From NCBI GenBank assembly GCA_002472145.1, contig DKRJ01000012.1:1-64000 (forward strand): a stretch of DNA of 64,000 bases, given 5' to 3'. Shown here in pieces: positions 33,640 to 41,673 of this stretch (the stretch's first letter is position 1; each line of letters starts with the position of its first letter). The notes below the pieces were generated by a model. The model did not search any database. It was given only the letters and a program-made list of their open reading frames with translations, and was not told the DNA's origin. The translations under genes and the position numbers were made by a program. This DNA is from Clostridiales bacterium UBA7285 (GTDB lineage Bacteria; Bacillota; Clostridia; Peptostreptococcales; Anaerovoracaceae).

Positions 33640-35046
33640 CTATACGTTCATACTCTTTACTATACTCTTAAAATGATCGCCGCGCTGTTCGAAGTTGTCG
33701 TACATGTCCCAGCTGGCGCACGCCGGCGAGAGAAGCACTGTGTCTCCGGACTCCGCGATCTCTGCCGCGCGTTTTACGCACTCGTCGAGGTCTCTGCAGT
33801 ATTCATACGCCTTGAATCCGTTCCTGTCGGCCGCTTCCGCGATCAGATGCCCGTCTCTGCCGAATATGATCATCCTCTTGACGCTGCCGTCGAACTGCCT
33901 TATGAAGTCGTCAAAGACCTGACCCTTTGCGTCGCCGCCTGCGATCAGGATGATGTTTTTCTTGATTGCCCTGAGCGCTGTCACAGCCGCGTCGATATTC
34001 GTTCCCTTAGAGTCGTTATAATATTTGACGCCGTCTATCATCCCGCAGTATTCGATCCTGTGGGCGACGCCGCCGAAATTCCTGACCGCGCTGCCGATCG
34101 TCTCCGGGTCGATCCCCGAGAAATACGAGACCGCCGCGGCGGCGAGAACGTTCTCCACGTTATGATCGCCGATTATCTTCAACTCGTCCGTCCCGCATAT
34201 ATCTGCCGTGCGATCTTTGTCGCGTATGACGATCCTTCCGTCTGCGAGGCAGGCCCCGAACTCAAGGCTCTCAATGCGGCTGAACGGGACTACAGTGCAC
34301 TTTGCCGACGCGGCGAGGCCGAACGCCTCACTGTTGTCTTTGTTGACCACGAGGAAGTCTCCAGGCTCCTGATTGGCGAAGATCCTGCCTTTCGCGGCCG
34401 CGTACGCTTCCATCGTGTGATGTCTGTTCAGGTGATCAGGAGTGATGTTCAGTATCGCCGATACGACAGGATGGAACCGCTCGGTCGTCTCGAGCTGGAA
34501 ACTGCTCGCCTCGGTGACGTACCAGTCGTCTTCCTCAGAGCCTTCGACCTCGGAGATCACTGCGGTTCCGATATTTCCGACCACGTGCGTCCTGCGGCCG
34601 GCTTCCTTGAATATCTCTCCCGTGAGCGTCGTGGTCGTCGTTTTGCCGTTCGTCCCCGTAATAGCGACGAATTTCCCTCTGCAGAGCCTGTACGCGAGTT
34701 CGAGTTCGCCTATGACCTCCGTTCCGGCACGCGCTGCTTCGGCGACAAAATCCACCTCGGGACTCACTCCCGGACTCAGGACGACCATATCAAAGGACGC
34801 GACGTTCTCAGGTTTTTCGCCCAGGACGCACTCTATGCCGTTCTCTTTAACGAAATTCAGGAAGTTCGGGTCGAAGCTGTCCTCTTTTTTCGCGTCCTGA
34901 ACGGTGACCAACGCGCCGAGTCCGCAGAGCACCTTTGCCGCGGCCATACCGGAACGTCCGAGGCCCACTACCAGGACTTTTCTGCCCTTCACGTCTTCTC
35001 CGTCATATCTGTATCTGATTTCTTTTACGTTGTTTTCACTGCCCAT
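33640..35046 (-). CDS. murD: UDP-MurNAc-L-alanine:D-glutamate ligase
   Basis: The 468-aa Mur ligase adds D-Glu to the UDP-MurNAc-L-Ala precursor in the cytoplasm. It shows the N-terminal Rossmann start (VLVVGLGRSGMAAAKVL), the ATP loop ITGTNGKTTTTTLTGEI, the central SSFQLETTERFHP and NITPDHLNRH motifs, and the C-domain YNDSKGTNIDAAVTAL and SPACASWDMYDNFEQRGDHFK motifs typical of MurD. GAGGGATG precedes its ATG. Confidence 0.96.
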   Translation of the reverse strand: MGSENNVKEIRYRYDGEDVKGRKVLVVGLGRSGMAAAKVLCGLGALVTVQDAKKEDSFDPNFLNFVKENGIECVLGEKPENVASFDMVVLSPGVSPEVDFVAEAARAGTEVIGELELAYRLCRGKFVAITGTNGKTTTTTLTGEIFKEAGRRTHVVGNIGTAVISEVEGSEEDDWYVTEASSFQLETTERFHPVVSAILNITPDHLNRHHTMEAYAAAKGRIFANQEPGDFLVVNKDNSEAFGLAASAKCTVVPFSRIESLEFGACLADGRIVIRDKDRTADICGTDELKIIGDHNVENVLAAAAVSYFSGIDPETIGSAVRNFGGVAHRIEYCGMIDGVKYYNDSKGTNIDAAVTALRAIKKNIILIAGGDAKGQVFDDFIRQFDGSVKRMIIFGRDGHLIAEAADRNGFKAYEYCRDLDECVKRAAEIAESGDTVLLSPACASWDMYDNFEQRGDHFKSIVKSMNV

Positions 35047-35078
35047 CTTTCATCCCTCTTTACATTCGGGCACGGGAT

Positions 35079-36047
35079 TCAACCGATCCCGAGCACGTAT
35101 ACGGCATACGCCAGGATGCAGCACCCGACCGATATCGCGTAGAACATCAGCACTACCTTCGTCTCTTTCATGCCTCCGAGTTCGAAATGGTGATGTATAG
35201 GCGTCATTCTGAATACGCGTCTGCCCGTCTTTTTATAGACGAGGACCTGGATGATGACCGAAAGCGACTCGAGCACGTAGATGAATCCGGCTATTACGAG
35301 CATGAATTCCATCTTCATCATTATCGCACACGCGCCGATCGCTCCGCCGAGAGCCATCGAACCGGTGTCGCCCATGAATATCTTCGCAGGGTAGTGGTTG
35401 TACAAAAGAAAACCGACGCATACGCCGCAGACGATCGCCGCAAACGAACTCGCCGTCTCTTCCTCAAGGCTCATGCCCAGCACGGAGAAGAACGCAGCGA
35501 CTATAGCGGAGACGCCTCCGCAGAGACCGTCGAGGCCGTCGGTCAGGTTGACACTGTTCGCCATCGCGACAAGCACGAACGCGACGAACGGCACATAGAA
35601 CCAGCCGAAATCGACGTATTTACCAGGGATCGGCAGATAGACCATCGTCCCGTACTCGTGGTTTTTCGAAACGTATATCGCGAGTATCACGGCAAATATC
35701 ACCTGCAGGGCTATCTTCTGCCACGGCAGGAGCCCCGTGTTATGTTTTGCCGCGATCTTAATGAAGTCGTCTATGAACCCGACGGCTGAGAAAAGCACCA
35801 TCGTCGCGATCATGATGATCATCTCGCCCGACCTGCTGCTGAACAGCGAAACTATGATTATCGCGATGACCATGGCGACTCCGCCCATCGTCGGAGTCCC
35901 GGCCTTTTTCTGATGCGATTCGGGCCCTTCTTCTCTGATATACTGCTTAAGCTGGTGCTGTCTCAGGAAGGGCAGTTCGATCCCCGTCAGCAGGGCGGAT
36001 ATGACGAACCCCGCAGCGATCAGTATGATGATGTTCAGCGTGTCCAT
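35079..36047 (-). CDS. mraY: Phospho-MurNAc-pentapeptide transferase MraY
   Basis: The 322-aa polytopic enzyme makes lipid I from UDP-MurNAc-pentapeptide and undecaprenyl phosphate. It has the loop motif KKAGTPTMGG, VGFIDDFIKIAAKHNTGL with the catalytic Asp pair, NSVNLTDGLDGLCGG, and the FMGDTGSMALGGAIG and PIHHHFELGG motifs. Ten membrane segments fit the family. Its start lies inside the murF end (13-base overlap), with GGAATT upstream of the ATG. Confidence 0.97.
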   Translation of the reverse strand: MDTLNIIILIAAGFVISALLTGIELPFLRQHQLKQYIREEGPESHQKKAGTPTMGGVAMVIAIIIVSLFSSRSGEMIIMIATMVLFSAVGFIDDFIKIAAKHNTGLLPWQKIALQVIFAVILAIYVSKNHEYGTMVYLPIPGKYVDFGWFYVPFVAFVLVAMANSVNLTDGLDGLCGGVSAIVAAFFSVLGMSLEEETASSFAAIVCGVCVGFLLYNHYPAKIFMGDTGSMALGGAIGACAIMMKMEFMLVIAGFIYVLESLSVIIQVLVYKKTGRRVFRMTPIHHHFELGGMKETKVVLMFYAISVGCCILAYAVYVLGIG

Positions 36048-37435
36048 TTGAATTCCTTTTCTATCTCAGCCGCTAACTTTTCGAGTTCGTACGTTCTGGA
36101 CGCCTTGACGAGCACCGTGTCTCCGTCGTGCAGGAGTTCGCGCAGTCGCGGATATACGTCCTCCTTCGAGTCGAAGTGGACCGTGCGCGTTCCGCTGCCG
36201 CAGTACGCTTCCGCGCCTTCGGAAATGAGCTTGCCTCTTTCTCCTATGGTGATAAGCAGCGGCACGCCTGCCTCCGCGGCGTATCTGCCCACTTCCCTGT
36301 GGAAGTCGGCGCTCTCGCCGCCGAGTTCGTTCATAGGGCCCAGGATCGCGACCTTACGCCTGCCTTCGGACTTCATCAAAGTATCGATCGCTGAAGCCAT
36401 AGATTCAGGCGCGGCGTTATACGTGTCGTCTATGATCTTCACGCTGCCGCTCGTATCGATCCTGAGCCTATTTCCGGTCACCTCTGCGCTTGCGAGCCCG
36501 GCAGGTATGTCTTCGGGATCGACTCCGGCCTCGGCGCACGCGGCCGCGGCGAGCGCGGCGTTCACAGCGTTGTGGGCTCCCGGTATCGAAAGTCTGATAG
36601 GCATCGTCCCGGCTTTAGTCGTCAGGTTGAACCTGACGCCCTTGTCGCCCAGGTCCTCTATTTCCGATACCCTGTATTCTGCGTTCTCGCCCTTTCCGGC
36701 GCGTACGATCCTGTAAGGCACCTTCGAAGCGTCTATGGTGCTCAGCATGTCGTCGTCGCTGTTTATCACGAGGACGGAATCCTTGCCGAGGCGCTCGGCG
36801 ATCTCCATCTTTGCCTTGAAAATATTCTCTCTGGATCTGAGGCGTTCGATATGTGAAATGCCGATCTTCGTGATGACCGCGATGTCCGGCCCGGCTATCT
36901 CGGCGAGGCGCCTGATCTGTCCGGGGCCGTCCATTCCCATCTCGATCACCGCCGCTTCCATATCGTCTGTGAAATCAAACAGCATCAGAGGCATGCCCGT
37001 CTCCGTGTTCATATTCGCCTTGCACGTTCCCGTCCGGAATTTGCGCGAAAGTACGGAGTATATGAGATCGCGGGTCGTCGTTTTGCCGACGCTTCCCGTC
37101 ACGGCTATCTTCTTCATGTGGAAGCGCGAAATGTACCATTTCGCCAGTTCCTGGAAACTGTAGAGAGTGTCGTCCGTTCTTATGACGTCGACGTCGTCCG
37201 GCAGAGCGTCCGCGGCTTCCGCGTCCGATACGACAAAGATCCTCGCGCCGTTGTCGTAGGCGGCCTTCAGGAATTTATGCCCGTCAGTCGTCTCGCCTTT
37301 GAACGCGAAAAACGCCGAGCCCGGTGCCGCGTTCCTCGAATCGAACGTCACCTGCGTCGTGCTCAGCTTTCCGCTCCCGCGGATCAGCGTGCCTCCCGCT
37401 TCCCTCGCGATTTCTTCGGAAGTCAGTTTTTCCAT
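36035..37435 (-). CDS. murF: UDP-MurNAc-tripeptide:D-Ala-D-Ala ligase
   Basis: The 466-aa Mur ligase adds D-Ala-D-Ala to finish the pentapeptide precursor. Features are the N-domain DSRNAAPGSAFFAFKGETTDGHKF, the ATP loop VTGSVGKTTTRDLIYSVL, NMNTETGMP, MGMDGPGQI, and the C-domain IIDDTYNAAPESMASAI motif. Length is normal. GAGGCTTG precedes the ATG. It sits between the division PBP and mraY; no murE gene is adjacent, although murE commonly precedes murF in such clusters. Confidence 0.96.
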   Translation of the reverse strand: MEKLTSEEIAREAGGTLIRGSGKLSTTQVTFDSRNAAPGSAFFAFKGETTDGHKFLKAAYDNGARIFVVSDAEAADALPDDVDVIRTDDTLYSFQELAKWYISRFHMKKIAVTGSVGKTTTRDLIYSVLSRKFRTGTCKANMNTETGMPLMLFDFTDDMEAAVIEMGMDGPGQIRRLAEIAGPDIAVITKIGISHIERLRSRENIFKAKMEIAERLGKDSVLVINSDDDMLSTIDASKVPYRIVRAGKGENAEYRVSEIEDLGDKGVRFNLTTKAGTMPIRLSIPGAHNAVNAALAAAACAEAGVDPEDIPAGLASAEVTGNRLRIDTSGSVKIIDDTYNAAPESMASAIDTLMKSEGRRKVAILGPMNELGGESADFHREVGRYAAEAGVPLLITIGERGKLISEGAEAYCGSGTRTVHFDSKEDVYPRLRELLHDGDTVLVKASRTYELEKLAAEIEKEFKWTR

Positions 37436-37479
37436 AGTTCAAGCCTCTGTATGCGATATTTGCGACCCGCGCCGTGATG

Positions 37480-39486
37480 CTACTCCCGGTACAGGTACAC
37501 CTTGTCCTCTTTGTTGATCTTGCTGCCGGCCTTCGGATACTGGTCGACGACCGTGACGGTGCTGAGGTCGACGTTTTTAGCCTCTTCCTCCGTCAAAGCC
37601 GGGACGAGTTCGCAGTTCAGCCCGTATGACGACAGTTCCGCCTCGGCCTCGCTGTACGACATTCCCGTGACGTCCGGCACATACGCGTATCCGTCCGAAA
37701 TTTCTCCCGAATCTTCAGTCGGCGAGATCTCGAGATATGAGAGGATAGATTTCATATAGTTCCTGCAGATCGGTATAGCCGTCAGCGAGGCTGTGTTTCC
37801 CTCGATGGAATTGCAGACGATCAAAACGACGATCTTCGGGTCATCGACCGGGGCGACGCATATATACGAAGTTGTTATCTTCGTAGTGTACTGGCCGTTT
37901 TCGGTCTGGTCGCCAGATCCTGTCTTGCCGCCGATCTTGTATCCGTCTATTTTCATGCCCGTGCCGCCGTAGTACTCGACCTGCTGGTACATGATGTCGA
38001 GCATCTCGGACGCCGTTTCTTCAGAGATGACTTTTTTGACCTCCTGCGGCTTGTACTCGGCCACTACGTCGCCGTTTTCGTCGGTGAGCGATTTCAGGAA
38101 GTGAGGCTGCATGATCACTCCTCCGTTTGCCATGGCCGACTCCGACGTTATCAGCCTGATCGGAGTGAGCGCTATGCTCTGTCCGAATCCCATGGATGCC
38201 AGTTCCACAGGGCCTATGTCTTCCTTGCTAATGACTACCGGAGATGCCTCTCCCGGGTAATCGACGCCTGTTATTTCCGTGATCCCGTACAGTTCGAGAT
38301 AGTTATAATAGAGGTCGACGCCCATCTGGCTGGCGACCCACATATGAAACGGATTGCAGGAATTTCCCACAGCCGAGACCGTCGTTTCGCTTCCGTGCGA
38401 GTAGTGCCCGAAATCCCAGATGTTCACCCCGTTTACCGTGTAATATCCGTTGCACTGGAACGCGGTCTGAGTTGTGACCGTCCCTGCCTCGAGAGCCGAC
38501 GACGTTGTGATGAGCTTGAACGTCGAGCCCGGCTCGTAGACGTCGCTGACGAGCGGGTTGCGCCACATCTGGGACAGGTAGGCGGACTGTTCCTCGTCGC
38601 TCATGGCGTTGAACTTTTCGCGCTCGCTTTCGCTTACGGGCTGCAACGGATCGTTCGGGTCGTAGGAAGGAGATACAGCCATGGCGAGTATCTCGCCCGT
38701 CTTAGGATCGTAGGCGATCCCGCCTACGTATTTCGCTCCGGTGTCCTGCTGTCCCTGCGATATGGCTTTTTCAAGCATAGTCTGCAGATATTCGTCTATG
38801 GTCAGGACTACGTTCAGCCCGTTTTCGGCTTCATATACAGTCGATTCGCCGAACGCCAGTTTATTGCCGCTCGCGTCCGTATCCATCACGGCCCTTCCGG
38901 CCACTCCGCTGAGGTAGTCGTCGTACTGCATTTCCAGTCCCGCTCGCCCGTTGCCGTCATCGTCCACAGATCCCAGGATCGTCGAGGCAAGCTGACCGTG
39001 AGGATAATATCTCTTCTTGTCCTCGGATATCTCGATCCCGGATACGCCGAGGTCTCTCACCTTATCCGCCGTGTCCTTGTCGAGATATCTCTTCACCCTG
39101 ATAAGCGGGCTCTCCGAATCGAATTTCTCCGCGATTTCCGCGGCGTCTATGCCGAGTATGAGAGCCAGTTCGCTCGCTATCTCGGAGCGCTTCTCCTCTT
39201 TATAGTAAGTGCGTATCTCAGACGGGCGTACCCAGAGAGTGTAGCAAGTGATGCTGGTTGCGAGTTCCTGTCCGTTCCTGTCATATATGGAGCCGCGGTC
39301 GGCCTCGATCGGAATGTCGCTCTTCTGCTGCTCCTTAGCCATATCAGTGTATTCTTCGCCCTTTACGATCTGGATCCACGCGACGCGCAGAAGAAGCGCG
39401 GACAGCAGGATCATCATGACCGCGAACATGATCAGTATTCTTTTTTGTGATCTTACACTTACAGGGCTCTTCTTCATTTCACTCAT
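37480..39486 (-). CDS. ftsI: Class B penicillin-binding protein (FtsI/SpoVD type) with C-terminal PASTA domain
   Basis: The 668-aa protein is a septal transpeptidase partner of FtsW. It has a short cytoplasmic start, one transmembrane helix (about residues 17-37), a PBP dimerisation domain with EADRGSIYDRNGQELATS, and a transpeptidase domain with SxxK (EPGSTFKLIT), SxN (GNSCNP) and KTG (GGKTGSG) motifs. A single PASTA domain (about 605-668, VPDVTGMSYSEAEAEL) closes the protein. The ATG at 39486 is chosen because the helix then sits near the N-terminus; an in-frame upstream start at 39588 would add 34 odd residues. Its ribosome binding site lies in a hairpin (separate entry), and an intrinsic terminator separates it from ftsL. 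Confidence 0.95.
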   Translation of the reverse strand: MSEMKKSPVSVRSQKRILIMFAVMMILLSALLLRVAWIQIVKGEEYTDMAKEQQKSDIPIEADRGSIYDRNGQELATSITCYTLWVRPSEIRTYYKEEKRSEIASELALILGIDAAEIAEKFDSESPLIRVKRYLDKDTADKVRDLGVSGIEISEDKKRYYPHGQLASTILGSVDDDGNGRAGLEMQYDDYLSGVAGRAVMDTDASGNKLAFGESTVYEAENGLNVVLTIDEYLQTMLEKAISQGQQDTGAKYVGGIAYDPKTGEILAMAVSPSYDPNDPLQPVSESEREKFNAMSDEEQSAYLSQMWRNPLVSDVYEPGSTFKLITTSSALEAGTVTTQTAFQCNGYYTVNGVNIWDFGHYSHGSETTVSAVGNSCNPFHMWVASQMGVDLYYNYLELYGITEITGVDYPGEASPVVISKEDIGPVELASMGFGQSIALTPIRLITSESAMANGGVIMQPHFLKSLTDENGDVVAEYKPQEVKKVISEETASEMLDIMYQQVEYYGGTGMKIDGYKIGGKTGSGDQTENGQYTTKITTSYICVAPVDDPKIVVLIVCNSIEGNTASLTAIPICRNYMKSILSYLEISPTEDSGEISDGYAYVPDVTGMSYSEAEAELSSYGLNCELVPALTEEEAKNVDLSTVTVVDQYPKAGSKINKEDKVYLYRE

Positions 39487-39487
39487 T

Positions 39488-39505
39488 CGGAGGAAGGTTC
39501 CTCCG
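39488..39505 (-). promoter_or_regulatory. Hairpin enclosing the ribosome binding site of the division PBP
   Basis: CGGAGGAA (39505-39498 on the minus strand) and TTCCTCCG (39495-39488) are perfect complements around two bases, ending one base before the ATG. GGAGG is the only good ribosome binding site for this gene, so folding would hide it. Confidence 0.6.
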
Positions 39506-39603
39506 CCGCTGATTTTCCGCCGATGCACGGCGCCGGAGCGGCAGTTCCCGCTCCACGGTATCATGCCTGCCTGCGGCCTGTGTTTCACGGCCGATATCTT
39601 ATG

Positions 39604-39640
39604 AAAAAAGCCGGCAACTTCGGTTTCTTCAGTTGTCGGC
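39604..39640 (-). terminator. Intrinsic terminator inside the dcw cluster, between ftsL and the PBP
   Basis: On the minus strand GCCGACAACT (39640-39631) pairs with AGTTGCCGGC (39619-39610), with one mismatch or wobble, followed by six T (39609-39604). It should reduce transcription from the mraZ promoter into the PBP and mur genes unless there is read-through or anti-termination. Confidence 0.85.
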
Positions 39641-39675
39641 CGTTGTTATGCAAATTGACGCTTGCTCACCGCATA

Positions 39676-40005
39676 TCAGTCGTACGCGTTGTCCTTGATG
39701 AGCATTGCGAGATCGCCGAGCGGGTCGGCTGTCCGCGAAAGCATGATGCATTCGCCGTTTTCCGGGAATACCATCCCGAGCTTGGACGAAGCCTCGGACT
39801 GAATGTATTCGCTGCCCGTCGCTGCTTTGATCTGTATGTCGAGCGTATCGATCTCGTCTCTGAGGAGTTCATTCTCCTTCTCGATCTCGTTGTTACCCAT
39901 GCGGAGCTCGGCGGCGTACGCGGAAAGCACGACGATAAAGACGCAGATCATCCCTATCATCACTATCGATATGAGCGCTTTCTTTTCTGCCTTGAAATTT
40001 CTCAT
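39676..40005 (-). CDS. ftsL: FtsL-like septum formation protein
   Basis: A 109-aa bitopic protein with a short basic N-terminus (MRNFKAEKKALI), one transmembrane helix (about residues 12-33) and an extracellular coiled coil (NNEIEKENELLRDEIDTLDIQI), followed by SSKLGMVFPENGECIML, the FtsL/DivIC-like end. Position between rsmH and the division PBP is the standard one for ftsL. The ATG at 40005 with GGAGG upstream is preferred; a TTG at 40065 overlapping the rsmH stop is an alternative. It links the DivIB/DivIC complex to FtsW and the PBP. Confidence 0.85.
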   Translation of the reverse strand: MRNFKAEKKALISIVMIGMICVFIVVLSAYAAELRMGNNEIEKENELLRDEIDTLDIQIKAATGSEYIQSEASSKLGMVFPENGECIMLSRTADPLGDLAMLIKDNAYD

Positions 40006-40061
40006 CTTCTCTTCTTTCCTCCGCGCCGTCTGCGTTTTCCCGTGCCTTTCCGGAGCACGTA

Positions 40062-41000
40062 TCAAAGTTTCTCGCAGACTCGCAGCCTGGCGCTTCTCGC
40101 CCGCGGGTTCGTTTCCTCTTCTTCCTCCGAAGGAAGTATCGGTTTTTTCGTTATTCTTCTGATTTTTCCCGGCGTTCCGCTTCCTTTGACCGGAAGTCCC
40201 TTCGGCAGTTCGCCGTCCGGATTTTCCGCTTCCTGAAAGGCCCGCTTCACTATCCTGTCTTCGAGAGAGTGGAACGATATCACGCAGAGCCTTCCTCCCG
40301 GATAAAGCGCGTCCATGAATCCGCCGAGCGCGCCCCTCAGGCTGTCCAGTTCGCCGTTTACCTCTATGCGGATCGCCTGGAACGTTCTCTTTGCCGGGTG
40401 CGGTCCCTCGCGTCTTGCGGACGCCGGGACAGCCGCCTTTATGATGTCGACGAGTTCGCCCGTCGTTTCGATCTCTTTCTTTCTCCGCGCCTCCGCTACG
40501 AAGTGCGCGATCCTGGAAGCCCAGCGCTCTTCGCCGTATTCCCGGATGATCCGGGAAAGTTCCTTCTCGCTGTATCCGTTCACGACCTCCCGCGCAGTCA
40601 GGGCGTCGTCCCTGTCCATCCTCATGTCGAGCGGTGCGTCCTGCATATACGAGAAACCGCGTTCCGGATTGTCGAGCTGGAACGAGGATACTCCGAGGTC
40701 GAGCAGCGCTCCGTCCAAGCCGTCTATTTCAAGGTCTCTGAGGATCTGCGTGATGCCTGCGTAGTCGGAGTGGACAAAAAACTTTCTGCACGGGTACCCC
40801 GCAAGTCTCTGCCCGGCCGCCTCCAGCGCGTCCTCATCTCTGTCTATCCCTATGAGAGTCCCTCCGGAGGAAAGCCTTCTGCATATCTCCTCCGAATGAC
40901 CTCCGCCGCCGAGCGTTCCGTCGGCGTATATTCCGTTCTCCCGTACGTTCAAGTTCCCGATGCATTCGTCGAGCAGGACGGGCACGTGAGAAAAATCCAT
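40062..41000 (-). CDS. rsmH: 16S rRNA (cytosine-1402-N4)-methyltransferase
   Basis: The 312-aa SAM-dependent enzyme methylates C1402 of 16S rRNA. It opens HVPVLLDECIGNLNVRENGIYADGTLGGGGHS (SAM-binding glycine loop), and has DGALLDLGVSSFQLDNPERGFSY, DAPLDMRMD, and the C-terminal FQAIRIEVNGELDSL and ISFHSLEDRIVKRAF motifs. It directly follows mraZ (one-base gap). Length is normal. Confidence 0.97.
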   Translation of the reverse strand: MDFSHVPVLLDECIGNLNVRENGIYADGTLGGGGHSEEICRRLSSGGTLIGIDRDEDALEAAGQRLAGYPCRKFFVHSDYAGITQILRDLEIDGLDGALLDLGVSSFQLDNPERGFSYMQDAPLDMRMDRDDALTAREVVNGYSEKELSRIIREYGEERWASRIAHFVAEARRKKEIETTGELVDIIKAAVPASARREGPHPAKRTFQAIRIEVNGELDSLRGALGGFMDALYPGGRLCVISFHSLEDRIVKRAFQEAENPDGELPKGLPVKGSGTPGKIRRITKKPILPSEEEEETNPRARSARLRVCEKL

Positions 41001-41001
41001 A

Positions 41002-41433
41002 TCAGAAGTTATATTTCTTAAGCGCTGCGCTGAAGTCTTCCGTCTCCATCTTTCCGTCGTTTTCAGGAGAATCCCAGACTTCTCTCGCCCAGACCTCTAT
41101 CTTCTTCATCGCTCCCATCGTCACGAGTTCCTTGTCGATCTCAGCGTACGATTTCAACTCCGCCGGGATGACTATCCTCCCCTGGCTGTCGAGTTCGCAT
41201 TCGACGGCGTTCGCGCAGAAGTGGCGGATAAACGCCCTCACGTCCGGATCCGATTCCGGGAGTTCGGCGATCTTATCCATCTGGCGCTCCCAGTCCTCTG
41301 CCGTGTAGATGTAGAGGCACGTGTCGAGTCCTCTCGTCAGAACGCATCTGCCGCCGAGGCGGTCGCGGTGCTTAGACGGCACGATCATGCGGTTTTTGGA
41401 GTCTATTGAGTTGTAATAAGTCCCCATGAACAC
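41002..41433 (-). CDS. mraZ: Transcriptional regulator MraZ
   Basis: The 143-aa protein has two AbrB-like MraZ repeats: MFMGTYYNSIDSKNRMIVPSKHR at the start and NAVECELDSQGRIVIPAELKSYA in the second half, each with the DxxGR-type turn (SKNRM; SQGRI). MraZ rings bind repeats in the dcw promoter and tune its own operon. The start is read as GTG at 41433, giving the family's usual MFMG start; ATG two codons later is possible. A repeat-bearing promoter lies just upstream. Confidence 0.95.
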   Translation of the reverse strand: MFMGTYYNSIDSKNRMIVPSKHRDRLGGRCVLTRGLDTCLYIYTAEDWERQMDKIAELPESDPDVRAFIRHFCANAVECELDSQGRIVIPAELKSYAEIDKELVTMGAMKKIEVWAREVWDSPENDGKMETEDFSAALKKYNF

Positions 41434-41480
41434 AGGTCGCGCACCTCTTTCAGAAGATACTCTTTCACGATTGCAACGCC

Positions 41481-41509
41481 ATTATACACCACTTTTCACC
41501 ACCTCTCAA
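41481..41509 (-). promoter_or_regulatory. dcw promoter with MraZ-type repeats in the spacer
   Basis: Minus-strand -35 TTGAGA (41509-41504), 17-base spacer and perfect -10 TATAAT (41486-41481). The spacer holds two GTGGT pentamers separated by GAAAA, i.e. a 10-base periodicity like known MraZ boxes. MraZ binding here would cover the promoter. Confidence 0.75.
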
Positions 41510-41573
41510 CAAAACACATCCACATTAAAAACTTTTAGCGCCACTTTTTTGAATTTTTTTCCGTTCAAAACAA

Positions 41574-41618
41574 TAAAAAAACGCCTCAGCACAACATTTT
41601 GTGCTTTGGCGATTTTTT
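41574..41618. terminator. Bidirectional terminator after the 5'-nucleotidase gene
   Basis: CGCC-TC-AGCACAA (41582-41594) pairs with TTGTGCT-TT-GGCG (41599-41611). An A-run lies on the left (41575-41581) and six T on the right (41613-41618), so it can end transcripts from either side. It separates the 5'-nucleotidase gene from the mraZ promoter. Confidence 0.85.
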
Positions 41619-41673
41619 GCCACTATATTTGCTAAGATCTTACATCGGCGCAGTCTGTCCGCACAGCGTCAAA

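Noticed and set aside
33673..35142. 489-codon plus-strand open frame opposite murD
   Set aside because: A shadow of murD, which has all Mur ligase motifs; high GC in the third position leaves the antisense frame open.
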